From positions 1,860,001-1,924,000 of the forward strand of contig NZ_CP109496.1 in NCBI RefSeq assembly GCF_036231355.1: a stretch of 64,000 bases of DNA, written 5' to 3'. This stretch comes from Streptomyces sp. NBC_01431. Its GTDB lineage: Bacteria; Actinomycetota; Actinomycetes; Streptomycetales; Streptomycetaceae. Shown here one piece after another: positions 1 to 10,309 of the stretch (within the stretch, counting starts at the first letter, position 1; the number at the start of each line of letters is the position of its first letter). A program made the position numbers and the translations under genes. The notes under the pieces were generated by a model. That model made no database searches, was not told where the DNA came from, and worked only from the letters and a program-made list of their open reading frames with translations.

Positions 1-786
1 GATGTCTCCGCTGCGCTGGATCGTCCACACGGTGAAGAACGCGCCGACGACGAGCGCCGAGATGACGAAGAGGAAACCGCGCATCAACTGAAGCGAGCCG
101 TTCTCGGCCTGGTAGGACGGCAGCGCGGAGAGCGCGCCGGAGAGCGTCAGGCTCGTCGTGCCGAATTCCTTGTCGAGGGCGGCGAGGTCGGCGCCGGCAC
201 CGAGGGTGAGCGCGACGACCGTCGCGGGGGCGTCCTCCGCCAGCGCCGTCCATACGACAGGGGTGTGGCTGTAGGAGTCCTCGCCCGTCACCGCCGCCAC
301 GGTCAGCGCCCGGCCGCCCAGCGTCACGGTGTCGCCCGCCTTCGCGGCCAGGGCCTCGGCCGCGCCCTCGGAGAGGACGACGGATCCGGGGCGCACCGCC
401 GAGGACGCGGGGGTCGAGCCGGGCGCGAGGTTTGATCCCGGTGTGACGGCGAAGGACGAGACGGCCGCCGTGCGGTCGCCCGCCTTCGCGTTCAGGGTGG
501 AGATGGCGAGCGGCTGGGCGTCGCGCACCCCGGGAGCCTGCCGCCACTTGTGCCAAGTACCGCTTGGCACAACGGAGTTGGTGAAGGACGCCGACTGTCC
601 GGACGGTGGGGCGGCGAACGCGAGCCGGTCGGCGGGCAGCGCGCTGACGGCCGAGGTGTTGTCCCTTGCCAGCCCGGCGGTGAGCCCGGAAAGCAGCCCC
701 ACCAGCAGGGTGATGAGCACCACGACCGTACCCATCAGCGCGAACCGGCCCTTGGCGAACCGGAGGTCTCTCCATGCGACGAACAT
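1..786 (-). CDS. ABC transporter permease, FtsX/MacB type (partial)
   Basis: This is the N-terminal 262 codons of an integral membrane ABC permease; the C-terminus lies beyond the left edge. The protein starts MFVAWRDLRFAKGRF, has a first membrane helix at about residues 16-36, and then a long extracytoplasmic domain. A second helix (FLFVISALVVGAFFTVW) lies close to the window edge. This layout is that of the FtsX-like/MacB permease family, which handles lipoproteins, peptides or antibiotics; the substrate cannot be read. It is divergent from the sensor kinase at 921, and such permeases are often controlled by an adjacent two-component system. The ATG start at 786 is preceded by a purine-rich stretch only weakly like a ribosome binding site. 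Confidence 0.85.
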   Translation of the reverse strand, partial: MFVAWRDLRFAKGRFALMGTVVVLITLLVGLLSGLTAGLARDNTSAVSALPADRLAFAAPPSGQSASFTNSVVPSGTWHKWRQAPGVRDAQPLAISTLNAKAGDRTAAVSSFAVTPGSNLAPGSTPASSAVRPGSVVLSEGAAEALAAKAGDTVTLGGRALTVAAVTGEDSYSHTPVVWTALAEDAPATVVALTLGAGADLAALDKEFGTTSLTLSGALSALPSYQAENGSLQLMRGFLFVISALVVGAFFTVWTIQRSGDI

Positions 787-920
787 GGGGCCAAGCCTTC
801 CGGCCGGAGCCCGCCGCCACATCGCGCGGCGGGATGCACGGGCGGTATCGAAGGATGCATCCGCACATCAAACTTTCGGTTGACCGGGACCGCCCGCCTC
901 CCCCGTACGCTGGAAGGCCT

Positions 921-2102
921 ATGGATTCCGCACGCCCCCACACCCCCGTCGCCGCTCTGCTGCGCCTGTGTCTGCACGCGCTGCTCGGCGGGCTGCTCGC
1001 GCTCGCCGCGGTGCGGGCCCTGAGCGAGGGGACACAGCACGCGACGGCCGTCGTGGTGGCGGTGGCCGTGATGGCGGCGGTGTACGCGGCGGGCGTGGCC
1101 GTCCCCGCGGTGCGGCCGCAGACCGCGGCGGCCGCCGTATGGCTCGCGGCGCTCGGCGCCTGTTGGCTCGCGCTGCTCGCCTTCTCCCCCGACGCGCTGT
1201 GGGCGGCCTTCCCGCTCTACTTCCTGCTGCTGCACCTGCTGGCGATGCGCTGGGCACTGCCGGCCGTCCTGGCCACGGCGGGCGCGGCCATCGCGAGTTT
1301 CCTGCTGCACGGACAGCAGGTCACGCCGGGCACGTTCATAGGGCCGCTGCTCGGCGCGGCGGTCGCCGTCGCGACGGTGCTGGGCTACGACGCGCTGTAC
1401 CGGGAGAGCGAGCGGCGCCGCGAACTGATCGACGAGCTGGTCGCGACACGGGCCGAACTCGCGGACGCCGAGCGCGCGGCGGGCACCCTCGCCGAGCGCG
1501 AGCGGCTCGCCCGCGAGATCCACGACACGCTCGCCCAGGGCCTCTCCTCGATTCAGCTGCTGCTGCGCGCCGCGGAGCGCGCGCTGCCCGCCGACGACCC
1601 GGCTCGCGAACACGTCGAGCAGGCTCGCCGCGCCGCCCAGGACAACCTGGCCGAGGCCCGCCGGTTCGTCCGGGCCCTGACGCCCCCGGATCTGGAACAC
1701 GGCTCGCTGTCGGGCGCGCTTGAGCGGCTGTGCGCGGCGACGCCGGGCCCCGCCGTGCAGTTCGGCGTGAGCGGCACGCCGGTAGAGCTGCCGACGCCGT
1801 ACGAGGTGGCCCTGCTGCGCATCGCGCAGTCGGCGCTCGCCAACACCGTGCAGCACGCGGCCGCCGGGCGCGCGGAGATCACCCTCAGCTTCATGGACAC
1901 CTCGGTGGCCCTGGATGTCGTGGACGACGGGCGCGGATTCGACCCGGCCGAGCGGCGACCGAAGGACACCAGTGGCTTCGGTCTTCCCGCGATGCGCTCG
2001 CGGGCCCAGTCGCTCGGCGGCACGCTGAGCGTGGAGACGGCACCGGGCCAGGGCACCGCCGTCGCGATCACGCTGCCGCTGCCCGTGGCGGGTGCCCGGT
2101 GA
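921..2102 (+). CDS. Sensor histidine kinase, NarL/DesK-like (HisKA_3)
   Basis: A 393-residue membrane sensor kinase. Residues 10-155 hold about five or six hydrophobic helices with almost no extracytoplasmic loop, so it probably senses a signal in the membrane. A coiled linker (RESERRRELIDELVATRAEL) precedes the HisKA_3 motif REIHDTLAQG with phosphoacceptor His201. The ATPase domain follows, with DDGRGFDP and GFGLPAMRSRA boxes. The reading frame is open upstream to 774, but ATG 921 gives a normal family N-terminus. The stop overlaps the GTG of the response regulator (GTGA), so the two are translationally coupled. The pair is divergent from the ABC permease, which is a likely target. Confidence 0.93.
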   Translation: MDSARPHTPVAALLRLCLHALLGGLLALAAVRALSEGTQHATAVVVAVAVMAAVYAAGVAVPAVRPQTAAAAVWLAALGACWLALLAFSPDALWAAFPLYFLLLHLLAMRWALPAVLATAGAAIASFLLHGQQVTPGTFIGPLLGAAVAVATVLGYDALYRESERRRELIDELVATRAELADAERAAGTLAERERLAREIHDTLAQGLSSIQLLLRAAERALPADDPAREHVEQARRAAQDNLAEARRFVRALTPPDLEHGSLSGALERLCAATPGPAVQFGVSGTPVELPTPYEVALLRIAQSALANTVQHAAAGRAEITLSFMDTSVALDVVDDGRGFDPAERRPKDTSGFGLPAMRSRAQSLGGTLSVETAPGQGTAVAITLPLPVAGAR

Positions 2103-2740
2103 GCGCGGCGCCGATCCGGCTGCTGCTGGCCGACGACCACCCGATCGTGCGGGCCGGTCTGCGCGCGGTCCTCGACACCGAGCCCGGCTTCGCGGTGACC
2201 GGCGAGGCCGCCACCGCCGAGCGGGCGGTGGAGCTGGCCGCGTCCGGTGCCTACGACGTCGTGCTGATGGACCTCCAGTTCGGGTCCGGGATGCACGGCG
2301 CCGAGGCGACCGCCGCGATCACCGGGCGACCGGGCGCTCCGCGCGTCCTCGTCCTCACGACGTACGACACCGACGCGGACATCCTCGCCGCGGTCGAGGC
2401 GGGCGCGGCGGGCTACCTCCTCAAGGACGCCCCGCCGGAGGAGCTGGCGGCGGCGGTCCGCACCGCCGCCTCGGGGCAGTCGGCGCTCGCGCCCGCGGTG
2501 GCGCACCGGCTGATGGACCGGATGCGCACCCCCGCGGAGGCCCTGACCCGGCGCGAGCTGGAGGTGCTGCAACTGGTGGGGGACGGCCTGTCCAACCAGC
2601 AGATCAGCAAGCAACTGTTCCTCAGCCAGGCAACGGTCAAGTCCCATCTGGTCCATATTTACGCGAAGTTGGGCGTGGACTCGCGCACCTCGGCGGTCGC
2701 GGCGGCGAGCGCACGCCGCCTGATCCGCCAGCCGGGCTGA
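2099..2740 (+). CDS. Response regulator, NarL/LuxR family
   Basis: A 213-residue cytoplasmic response regulator and partner of the kinase just upstream (GTGA overlap). The receiver domain shows the acidic pair in LLADDHP, the phosphoacceptor Asp58 in VVLMDLQ, and the switch region with LLKDAPPEEL. The C-terminal LuxR helix-turn-helix (LTRRELEVLQLVGDGLSNQQIS to ATVKSHL) fills residues about 150-210. Start GTG 2099 is fixed by the overlap. The 3' end, including the stop codon, forms the first unit of a 31-bp tandem repeat that runs on into the intergenic region. Confidence 0.95.
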   Translation: MSAAPIRLLLADDHPIVRAGLRAVLDTEPGFAVTGEAATAERAVELAASGAYDVVLMDLQFGSGMHGAEATAAITGRPGAPRVLVLTTYDTDADILAAVEAGAAGYLLKDAPPEELAAAVRTAASGQSALAPAVAHRLMDRMRTPAEALTRRELEVLQLVGDGLSNQQISKQLFLSQATVKSHLVHIYAKLGVDSRTSAVAAASARRLIRQPG

Positions 2741-2916
2741 GCGCGTGCACCCGCACGGCGGGCCGGACTGAACGCGTCCGCTCGCGCGGTGGGCCGGACT
2801 GAGCCCGTCCACTCGCACGGCGGGCCGGGCTGAACGCGTCTACCCGCGCGGTGGGCCGGACTGAGCACATGCACCCGCACGGCGGGCCGGACTGAGTACG
2901 TCCACTCGCACGGTGG
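2730..2916. repeat. 31-bp tandem repeat, six copies, spanning the response regulator stop codon
   Basis: The core GGCCGGACTGA recurs at 2730 (degenerate), 2761, 2792, 2823, 2854 and 2885, exactly 31 bp apart each time. The first unit contains the last codons and TGA of the response regulator, and every unit keeps the TGA. The period is not a multiple of three, so this is not a coding repeat. Confidence 0.9.
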
Positions 2917-2959
2917 GGGGGCCGCGACCGCCCCTGTTCGGCCCGGCCCCCGGCTCTCG

Positions 2960-3453
2960 TCACCCTTGCAGCGCGCAGTCCTCGGCATCGGCGTGCCGCA
3001 GGGCGCGCAGTGTGCGCTTCGGCAGGCGGGGCGCCGGAACCATCAGGACGGCGCACCATGCGCGCCGGTGCAGGTGGCGGCGTACCGGAGCCCGGCGCGC
3101 CCGCGCGCGCCGACGACCAGCAGATCCTGCGGCCGGTCCGCCACCGTGCACAGCACCGGCCCCGCCTTGCCGAGCAGGACCAGCTTCCGCACCGCGATGT
3201 CCTTCGGGGATCCGCCGAGTGCCTCCTGCACAGCCCTGTCGAGCAGGTCGCGCGCTCGGCCCTCGTGGTAAGCGGCCCAGGCGGCGTCGGGGTTGCGCGC
3301 GTACAGCGCCTCCCCTTCCGGCGGCTCCCACGCGGTCACCGCCACCAGCACGCGGCCGCCCGCGCGGGCATCGTCCACCGCCGCCCGCAGCGCGGCCAGG
3401 CTGCCCAACGAGCCGCCGACCCCCACCACCACGCGCCCCCGGTCACTTCGCAC
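2960..3453 (-). pseudogene. Universal stress protein (UspA family), frameshifted near the 3' end
   Basis: From GTG 3453 the frame reads VRSDRGRVVVGVGGSLGS, a typical UspA beta-1/ATP-loop start. It continues with DLLVVGARGRAG and then ends at 3043 after AATCTGAHGAPS. The expected C-terminus, WCAVLMVPAPRLPKRTL, continues in another frame as far as 2960. The second half of the ATP-binding G-X9-G(S/T) signature is disrupted at the junction. This may be a true frameshift with a small deletion, or a sequencing error. The start overlaps the end of the 42-codon ORF upstream. The next gene to the right is divergent. Confidence 0.7.
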
Positions 3454-3571
3454 GCTCCTTGCGCTGCCGCAGCCCGCGCAGCCAGACCAACGCGATTCCC
3501 CTCGGCCGCTCCTCGTGGCGCCGCTGCAACTCCCGCTCGAACCGGTCCGTGACTGCCACATCGCGTTCCAT
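3443..3571 (-). CDS. Small basic protein, 42 aa, upstream of the Usp gene
   Basis: A short ORF starting ATG 3571 (MERDVAVTDRFERELQRRH) and ending KERAK-stop at 3443. It is rich in Arg and Glu with one hydrophobic patch (GIALVWLRGL). An AAGGG lies ten bases before the ATG. The Usp start codon (3453) lies inside its 3' end, with AAGGAG directly before that GTG, so the two are probably translationally coupled. I do not recognise the family and no function can be given. Confidence 0.5.
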   Translation of the reverse strand: MERDVAVTDRFERELQRRHEERPRGIALVWLRGLRQRKERAK

Positions 3572-3676
3572 GACAACTCACCCTTCTCGGCCACATCGTC
3601 CAGGCCAATATGCTGACGGAACCCGATTCTGTAGGCTGATTGGACTGGAAAGCATGGCCAATTCACGGAGGTTGGT
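3572..3676. promoter_or_regulatory. Divergent promoter region of the Usp operon and the MocR regulator
   Basis: This 105-bp spacer separates the two divergent starts. It contains ATTGG and CCAAT half sites (3639-3662) and two direct GGCCAAT copies, one near 3602 and one near 3656. MocR/GntR regulators usually bind repeats next to their own start, so this is a plausible autoregulatory site, by inference only. Confidence 0.45.
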
Positions 3677-5164
3677 ATGGCAGGCGTGCGAGTGGTCCGG
3701 TCCGTGGACACCGGGAGCGGCACCGCGAGGACGCTCGGCAGTCGCCAGCTCGCCGCCCACGTCACCGCCCTCGCCGGCCCGCACCCCGGCTACCGCGCCC
3801 TCGCCCAGGGTGTGCGCACGCTGCTGCTGGACGGCCGGATCCCGCTGCACACACGGCTGCCCGCCGAGCGCGAGCTCGCCACCGCCCTGGCCGTCAGCCG
3901 GGCCACCATCACGGCCGCGTACGACCTCCTGCGCGAGGGCGGCTATGCGCTCAGCCGCCGGGGCTCCGGAACCTGGACCGCGCTTCCCGAAGGCGAGACA
4001 CCGGCCAATGTGGCCCGCTACCAGGCCGCCGACGGAGTCATCGACCTGGCGATGGCCGCGCCGAGCGCCCCGGCCGCCGAACTGGCCGCCGCGTTCGAAC
4101 TCGCCGGTCCCGAACTGGCCTGCCACGCGGCCTCCAACGGGTACCACCCGCTCGGTCTGCCGGAGCTGCGCGCCGCGGTCGCCGAGCGCTACACCCGGCG
4201 CGGCCTGCCCACCCTGCCCGAGCAGATCCTGATCACCACCGGCGCCCAGTCCGCGGTGTCCCTCGTGGTCGGCCTCCTCGGCAGGCCCGGCGACCGGGCG
4301 CTGGTCGAGAGCCCCTCGTATCCCAACGCCCTCGACGCGGTGCGCCACGCGGGGCTGCGGATCACCCCGGTGCCGGTCACGGAGGACGGCTGGGACATCG
4401 AGCTCCTCGAATGCACCCTGCGCCAGACCGCTCCCCGGCTCGCCTATCTCATCCCGGACTTCCAGAACCCGACCGGCGCCCTGATGAGCACCGAGCAGCG
4501 GACCCGGCTGCTGCGCGCGGCGCGGGCGACCGGCACCTGGCTGCTCATCGACGAGACGATGGCCGAGATGACGCTGTCGGCGCCCGCGCCGGCACCGTTC
4601 GCCTCGCTGGCCCACCAGGGCGAGTCGGAGCAGATCATCACGGTCGGCTCGCTGAGCAAGACCCACTGGGGCGGGCTGCGCACCGGCTGGGTGCGGGCGG
4701 GCTCCCGGCTCATCAACGAACTGGCCGCGCTGCGCATCCACGTGGACCTGGCGCCCTCGCTCCTCGACCAGGTGCTCGCCAAGACGCTGCTGCCGGGCAT
4801 GGACGACGTGCTGCGCGAGCGGCTGCCTCGGCTGCGCGAGCGGCGCGACGCGCTGGCCGCGTCCCTGGCCCGCCATCTGCCCGAATGGCGATGGCAGTTG
4901 CCGTCCGGCGGGCTCTCGCTGTGGGTCGATCTCGGCCGCCCGGTCGCGGGCGCGCTGGCCCAGGCGGCGCCGGCCCACGGCGTGAACATCCAGCCGGGTT
5001 CCCGCTTCGCCGCCGACGCGGGCACCCACGAACACCGGCTGCGGATCCCGTTCGTACACGACCCGGAAACCGCGGAGGAGGCGGTCCGCCGACTGGCCGC
5101 GACCCTGGACGCGGGGTTGCCCGCGTTCGCCGGCGAGCAGAACCGTCCGCACTGGGTGGCGTGA
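3677..5164 (+). CDS. MocR-type transcriptional regulator (GntR HTH plus aminotransferase-like domain)
   Basis: A 495-residue PLP-dependent regulator. Residues 38-105 form the GntR winged helix (RLPAERELATALAVSRATITAAYDLLREGGY). Residues 120-490 form a class I aminotransferase fold with NPTG at 264-267 and the PLP lysine K328 in VGSLSKTHWGG. Such proteins sense amino acid, GABA or PLP ligands and usually control a divergent gene, here the Usp operon. Start ATG 3677 has ACGGAGG six bases upstream. The gene is followed immediately by imperfect direct repeats. Confidence 0.93.
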   Translation: MAGVRVVRSVDTGSGTARTLGSRQLAAHVTALAGPHPGYRALAQGVRTLLLDGRIPLHTRLPAERELATALAVSRATITAAYDLLREGGYALSRRGSGTWTALPEGETPANVARYQAADGVIDLAMAAPSAPAAELAAAFELAGPELACHAASNGYHPLGLPELRAAVAERYTRRGLPTLPEQILITTGAQSAVSLVVGLLGRPGDRALVESPSYPNALDAVRHAGLRITPVPVTEDGWDIELLECTLRQTAPRLAYLIPDFQNPTGALMSTEQRTRLLRAARATGTWLLIDETMAEMTLSAPAPAPFASLAHQGESEQIITVGSLSKTHWGGLRTGWVRAGSRLINELAALRIHVDLAPSLLDQVLAKTLLPGMDDVLRERLPRLRERRDALAASLARHLPEWRWQLPSGGLSLWVDLGRPVAGALAQAAPAHGVNIQPGSRFAADAGTHEHRLRIPFVHDPETAEEAVRRLAATLDAGLPAFAGEQNRPHWVA

Positions 5165-5350
5165 AGGGGCGGCGCCCCCGGCCCGCGCCGTCGGCGGGCC
5201 GCCTCAAGGCCCGTGCCGTGGACCCGGCCCCGGCCTTCCGCACTGGCGTGCATGAAGGCGTATTGGGCGCCCGGCCCGCGCCCGTGACGGGCCGCCTCAA
5301 GGCCCCGCGTCATGGGGCCGGCCCCGGCCTTCCGCGCCGACGGCCCGCAC
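5165..5350. repeat. Imperfect direct repeat, two units of about 93 bp, after the MocR gene
   Basis: GGGCCGCCTCAAGGCC occurs at 5196 and again at 5289, with matching flanks (GGCGCCC..GGCCCGCGCC before, CCGGCCCCGGCCTTCCGC after). The repeat starts directly at the MocR stop. The rest of the stretch to 5565 holds no gene I can support. Confidence 0.7.
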
Positions 5351-5565
5351 CGCGTCTCCCAGCCGCTCGGGCCCCGTCGGGGCTGGAGCACTGCGCCGAG
5401 GGTCGTATGGGGGTTTGCCCTCGGAGGGCGGGGTACGCGGGCGGGCCGTGTGCGATCTGTACCGGGTGCGGGAGTTACTACCGACCCGGCGACCTGCCGG
5501 GCCTGCGCCAGAAGCCGGAGCTCCCGCCCGGCGAATCACCGGACCTGGGCCGGAAACCAGACTTC

Positions 5566-5877
5566 CTACCTGCCAGGCGGCTCACCGAATAACTCGACCG
5601 CTTTCCGTACGTCCGTGACCGCGCCCGCCAGCGCGCTGACCGAGCCGATCGAGCCCGCGATCAGCAGCAGCGACCGGCGCAGCCGCGGAACCTCCGGAAC
5701 ACCACTGATGGCCATCGCGGCCAGCGCCGCCAACTCGTCCTCGGCGACGGCCCGATCGGGGAACTCCGCCGGATGACCGGCCAGCTCCCGGCGCAGCCGG
5801 GCGACAGCCGTCCGCAGCTCGCTCACCCTAGGGTCCTCACCGCTGCCTGCCACGGGCCTCTGCTCCACGCCTCGCAA
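5566..5877 (-). CDS. DUF5955 family protein
   Basis: A small cytoplasmic protein of about 103 residues with SGEDPRVSELRTAVARLRRELAGHP, then AVAEDELAALAAMAISGVPEVPRLRRSLL and a final segment ending AVELFGEPPGR. From memory this matches the actinobacterial family DUF5955, whose function is unknown. The start is a TTG; GGAGG lies seven bases before TTG 5877, and TTG 5880 is also possible. It stands alone, divergent from the nucleotidyltransferase gene. Confidence 0.75.
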   Translation of the reverse strand: MRGVEQRPVAGSGEDPRVSELRTAVARLRRELAGHPAEFPDRAVAEDELAALAAMAISGVPEVPRLRRSLLLIAGSIGSVSALAGAVTDVRKAVELFGEPPGR

Positions 5878-6033
5878 CAAAAGTCCTCCCCCACGCACGT
5901 CCTTGTGCAGGTGTCCAAAACCCGTACAGCAAAGGTCAACTGCCGGGATGCGCGGGCCAGTTAACGCCATCCGGTGTGCCGTGCGCCACTGCGCGGACGG
6001 AATTCGGCAGAAGCGTTGGATATATCTGGGGCC

Positions 6034-6648
6034 ATGACGCGACCAATGACAAACGAGGCCCCTGTGACAGGACTGCTGCTAGCGGCGGGCGGTGGCAGAC
6101 GCCTCGGCGGCCGCCCGAAGGCGCTGCTCCTGCACCGCGGCCGCCCACTCGTAGAGCACGCGGCCCGGGTGCTGCGCGAGGGTGGCTGCGATCAGGTGTA
6201 CGTGGTCCTCGGCGCGGCGGCCGACGAGGTACGGGTCCGGGCCGACCTGCCGGGCTGCGTACTGGTCGACAATCCGGACTGGGCCGAGGGCATGGGGTCC
6301 TCGCTACGGGCGGGGCTGGACGCGCTCGCCACGGCCGAGGGGCGGCCGAGCGCGGCCCTGGTCTGCCTGGTCGACCAGCCGGGCATCGGCGCCGAGGCCG
6401 TGGCGCGGGTGCTCGCCGCCCACCGTTCGGGCGATGCGCTGGTGGCGGCCTCGTACGACGGGAAGCGGGGGCATCCGGTGCTTTTCGGGGCGGACCGCTG
6501 GGCCGACATCGCGGCCGGCGCGACGGGTGACCGGGGGGCCCGCGCCTATCTGAAGGCTCACGAGATGGAGGTCACTCTGGTCGAGTGCGGGGATGTGGCC
6601 GACCCGTACGACATCGACACCGAGGCGGACCTGGCTCGGCTGGAGTAG
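6034..6648 (+). CDS. MocA-like molybdenum cofactor cytidylyltransferase / NTP transferase
   Basis: A 204-residue MobA-like nucleotidyltransferase. The signature LLLAAGGGRRLGGRPKALL binds the nucleotide. LVCLVDQPGIG carries the metal-binding Asp, and GHPVLFG and YDIDTEADLARLE are family boxes. Proteins of this branch make the cytosine dinucleotide form of the molybdenum cofactor for xanthine-dehydrogenase-type enzymes. That fits the XdhC and XDH genes at the far end of the window, a link made by inference. The start could be ATG 6034, ATG 6046 or GTG 6064; 6034 follows a weak GGGG. Confidence 0.85.
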   Translation: MTRPMTNEAPVTGLLLAAGGGRRLGGRPKALLLHRGRPLVEHAARVLREGGCDQVYVVLGAAADEVRVRADLPGCVLVDNPDWAEGMGSSLRAGLDALATAEGRPSAALVCLVDQPGIGAEAVARVLAAHRSGDALVAASYDGKRGHPVLFGADRWADIAAGATGDRGARAYLKAHEMEVTLVECGDVADPYDIDTEADLARLE

Positions 6649-6741
6649 ACAGGGAGGGGTGGAAACGTGGAGTGAACGGGGTGGCACCCAGCGCCATGGT
6701 CTGTCGACCCGGAGAATCTCGACATCAACAAACCATTGAAC

Positions 6742-6777
6742 TTCCACCATGAGGAAACTAGTATCCACTGTTCAGAA
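6742..6777 (+). promoter_or_regulatory. Paired 15-bp operators upstream of malate synthase
   Basis: Box A is TTCCACCATGAGGAA at 6742-6756, preceded by AAC. Box B is ATCCACTGTTCAGAA at 6763-6777, offset by exactly 21 bp. The same two-box layout with the same offset is found before hyi and gcl. The TTCC-N7-GGAA form is like IclR-family operators. Confidence 0.75.
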
Positions 6778-6890
6778 GCGCCCGATAGATCAGACGGCGC
6801 CCACAGTCGTATCTCGGAGCCCTGGCACTGAGTGCCAGTCTTGGCGACCCGGCGGCCGTCAGGGCACCGCCCGCGAAGGAGTGACAGCTC

Positions 6891-8510
<1,620 letters not shown>

Positions 8511-8536
8511 CCCGCCCCCCTGACAAGCCCCCATCG

Positions 8537-8580
8537 CCCCGCCCCCGGTTCCGCACAGCACCGGGGGCGGGGTTGTTTTC
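8537..8580 (+). terminator. Rho-independent terminator of malate synthase
   Basis: Arms CCCCGCCCCCGG (8537-8548) and CCGGGGGCGGGG (8561-8572) pair perfectly and are followed by TTGTTTTC. Confidence 0.9.
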
Positions 8581-8861
8581 AAACTCTGCCGACGATGCAC
8601 CCCGTCACCAGAACCACCCGCTTCAGGAAGCGCCGCACGATGGCGCGCCGCCCGGGGAGATTCCGGGGGCCCGGTGACGCGACGCCGGGCGCGGACGGGT
8701 TCGGCGTTGGGCAGGGCGCCCATGCCCGCCCCCGAGCTCACGCGCTCGGTGATCCTGCCGGTCACGACCAAGCGGTCGTGGTTGCTGCGACAATCCGCCG
8801 GGGGCGTCCGTCGGGTCTGTGCCCGGCACCCCGTCTGACGAGGACTGCGAGGACACTGGGC
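8581..8861. other. Non-coding gap between malate synthase terminator and FAD oxidoreductase
   Basis: No gene with a credible start or family match is visible here on either strand. The promoter of the following gene must lie in it, but no clear consensus can be pointed to. Confidence 0.4.
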
Positions 8862-10064
8862 ATGCGTGGAGGGCGAGTTGCCGTCGTGGGCGGGAGCGTC
8901 GCGGGGTGTGCCGCGGCACTCGCCGCGCACCGCGGTGGTGCCGAGGAGATCACGGTGTACGAGCGGGCCGCGGGGCAGTTGGCCGACCGCGGCGTGGGGC
9001 TCGCGATGCACAACGACCGGTACGGGGAACTGGAGGCGGCCGGCTATGTGGACGCCGGGATGCCGTGGATACAGCTCAGCAGGCGATGCTGGTACGTGCG
9101 CGACGGCTCGGCCCCACTGGGTCGTCAGGTCGGCGTGCTGCCGTTCCCGTTCCGCACGTACAACTGGGGACCACTCTGGCGCGAACTGCGGGGCCGGGTA
9201 CCGAAGTCGGTGGACTTCCGAGCGGGTACGGCGATCGAGGATCTCCAAGTAGTCGCCGACGAAGTGGAGTTGAGCACGTCCGAGGGGAGTTCCGAACGCT
9301 TCGACTTCGTCGTGGGCGCCGACGGCTACCGCTCGGTGGTCCGCACGGCCGCCTACGCCGACGTGCGGCCGCGGTACGCGGGCTACCTCGCCTGGCGCGG
9401 CGCCTTCCCCGCCGAACGGCTTCCCGATCCCGGGCGGTGGCCCGTGGAGGACTGCGTGTACGCCGTCTTCCCGGGCGGCCACGCGATCATCTACCGCATA
9501 CCGGACGGCCGGGGCGGTCAGCGCGTCAACTGGGTTCTCTACACGGCACCGCCCCCGGACCACGGGCTGCCCCTCGACTCCCCCACCAGCCTGCCGCCCG
9601 GCACCCTCTCCGACGCGCTGCGCGGGGTCGCCATCGAAGTGGCCGACACTCAACTCCCGCCGTACTGGGGCCAGTTGATGCACCTGACCGCGCCCGAGGA
9701 CACCTTCATCCAGCCCATGTACGACTTCACCGCACCGCGGTACGCGGCCGGGCGGCTCGCACTGACCGGGGACGCGGCCACGGTGGCCCGGCCGCACACC
9801 GGCGGGGGCGCGGTGAAGGCGCTCCAGGACGCGACCGCCCTGCAGACCGCGCTGGCGTCGGCGACGGACTGGCCCGAGGCGCTGGCCGCCTATGACGCCG
9901 TACGGTCCCCGGTCGGCCGCAGCATGGTCGACCTCGGTCGCCGCCTCGGGCTCGGGCTCGTACAGGAGACCCCCGACTGGTCCGCGATGGACCAGCCCGG
10001 TCTGGAGAAGTGGTGGCAACAGGCGGACGGATCCGGCGCGTTCGGCGGCCGCCGGCTGGCGTGA
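8862..10064 (+). CDS. FAD-dependent monooxygenase / oxidoreductase
   Basis: A 400-residue flavoprotein of the PHBH/UbiH-like class. The N-terminal Rossmann motif is VAVVGGSVAGCAAALAAH. The middle motif (FVVGADGYRSVVR) and the late FAD-binding motif (RLALTGDAATVARPHTGGG) are present, so the three fingerprint motifs are all in place. The substrate is unknown. The frame is open far upstream, but ATG 8862 sits just before the Rossmann strand and is the natural start. It stands alone between malate synthase and the maleylpyruvate isomerase-like gene. Confidence 0.9.
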   Translation: MRGGRVAVVGGSVAGCAAALAAHRGGAEEITVYERAAGQLADRGVGLAMHNDRYGELEAAGYVDAGMPWIQLSRRCWYVRDGSAPLGRQVGVLPFPFRTYNWGPLWRELRGRVPKSVDFRAGTAIEDLQVVADEVELSTSEGSSERFDFVVGADGYRSVVRTAAYADVRPRYAGYLAWRGAFPAERLPDPGRWPVEDCVYAVFPGGHAIIYRIPDGRGGQRVNWVLYTAPPPDHGLPLDSPTSLPPGTLSDALRGVAIEVADTQLPPYWGQLMHLTAPEDTFIQPMYDFTAPRYAAGRLALTGDAATVARPHTGGGAVKALQDATALQTALASATDWPEALAAYDAVRSPVGRSMVDLGRRLGLGLVQETPDWSAMDQPGLEKWWQQADGSGAFGGRRLA

Positions 10065-10309
10065 CCCTCACGCTCGGGGGACGGCTACCGCCGGCTGGCC
10101 GAGAAGTCGCCCCGCCTCCCGTCCGGCACCGTGGCGCGGATCTTCACGCCGTGGCGGGTGCCGGGCGGATCGGTGGCGGTGAAACCGGTGGCGGTGAAGG
10201 GGTACGAGGTCAGGGATTGGACGAGCGCGCACGGCGGTGTCCGCGGGGCCGGGGGAATTCGGCCTCCCACCGAGCGATGAGTTTTCCGCTGCCGCGCCGT
10301 CTCCCCTGT

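Noticed and set aside
735-1856. Long open frame of 373 codons on the minus strand opposite the sensor kinase
   Set aside because: It is Arg/Gly-rich and antisense to a gene with clear kinase motifs; long antisense frames are normal at this GC content.
10065-10300. Minus-strand reading SYPFTATGFTATDPPGTRHGVKIRAT as a possible domain end
   Set aside because: There is no start, and a plus-strand reading of the same DNA looks equally plausible; I cannot choose or name a family.
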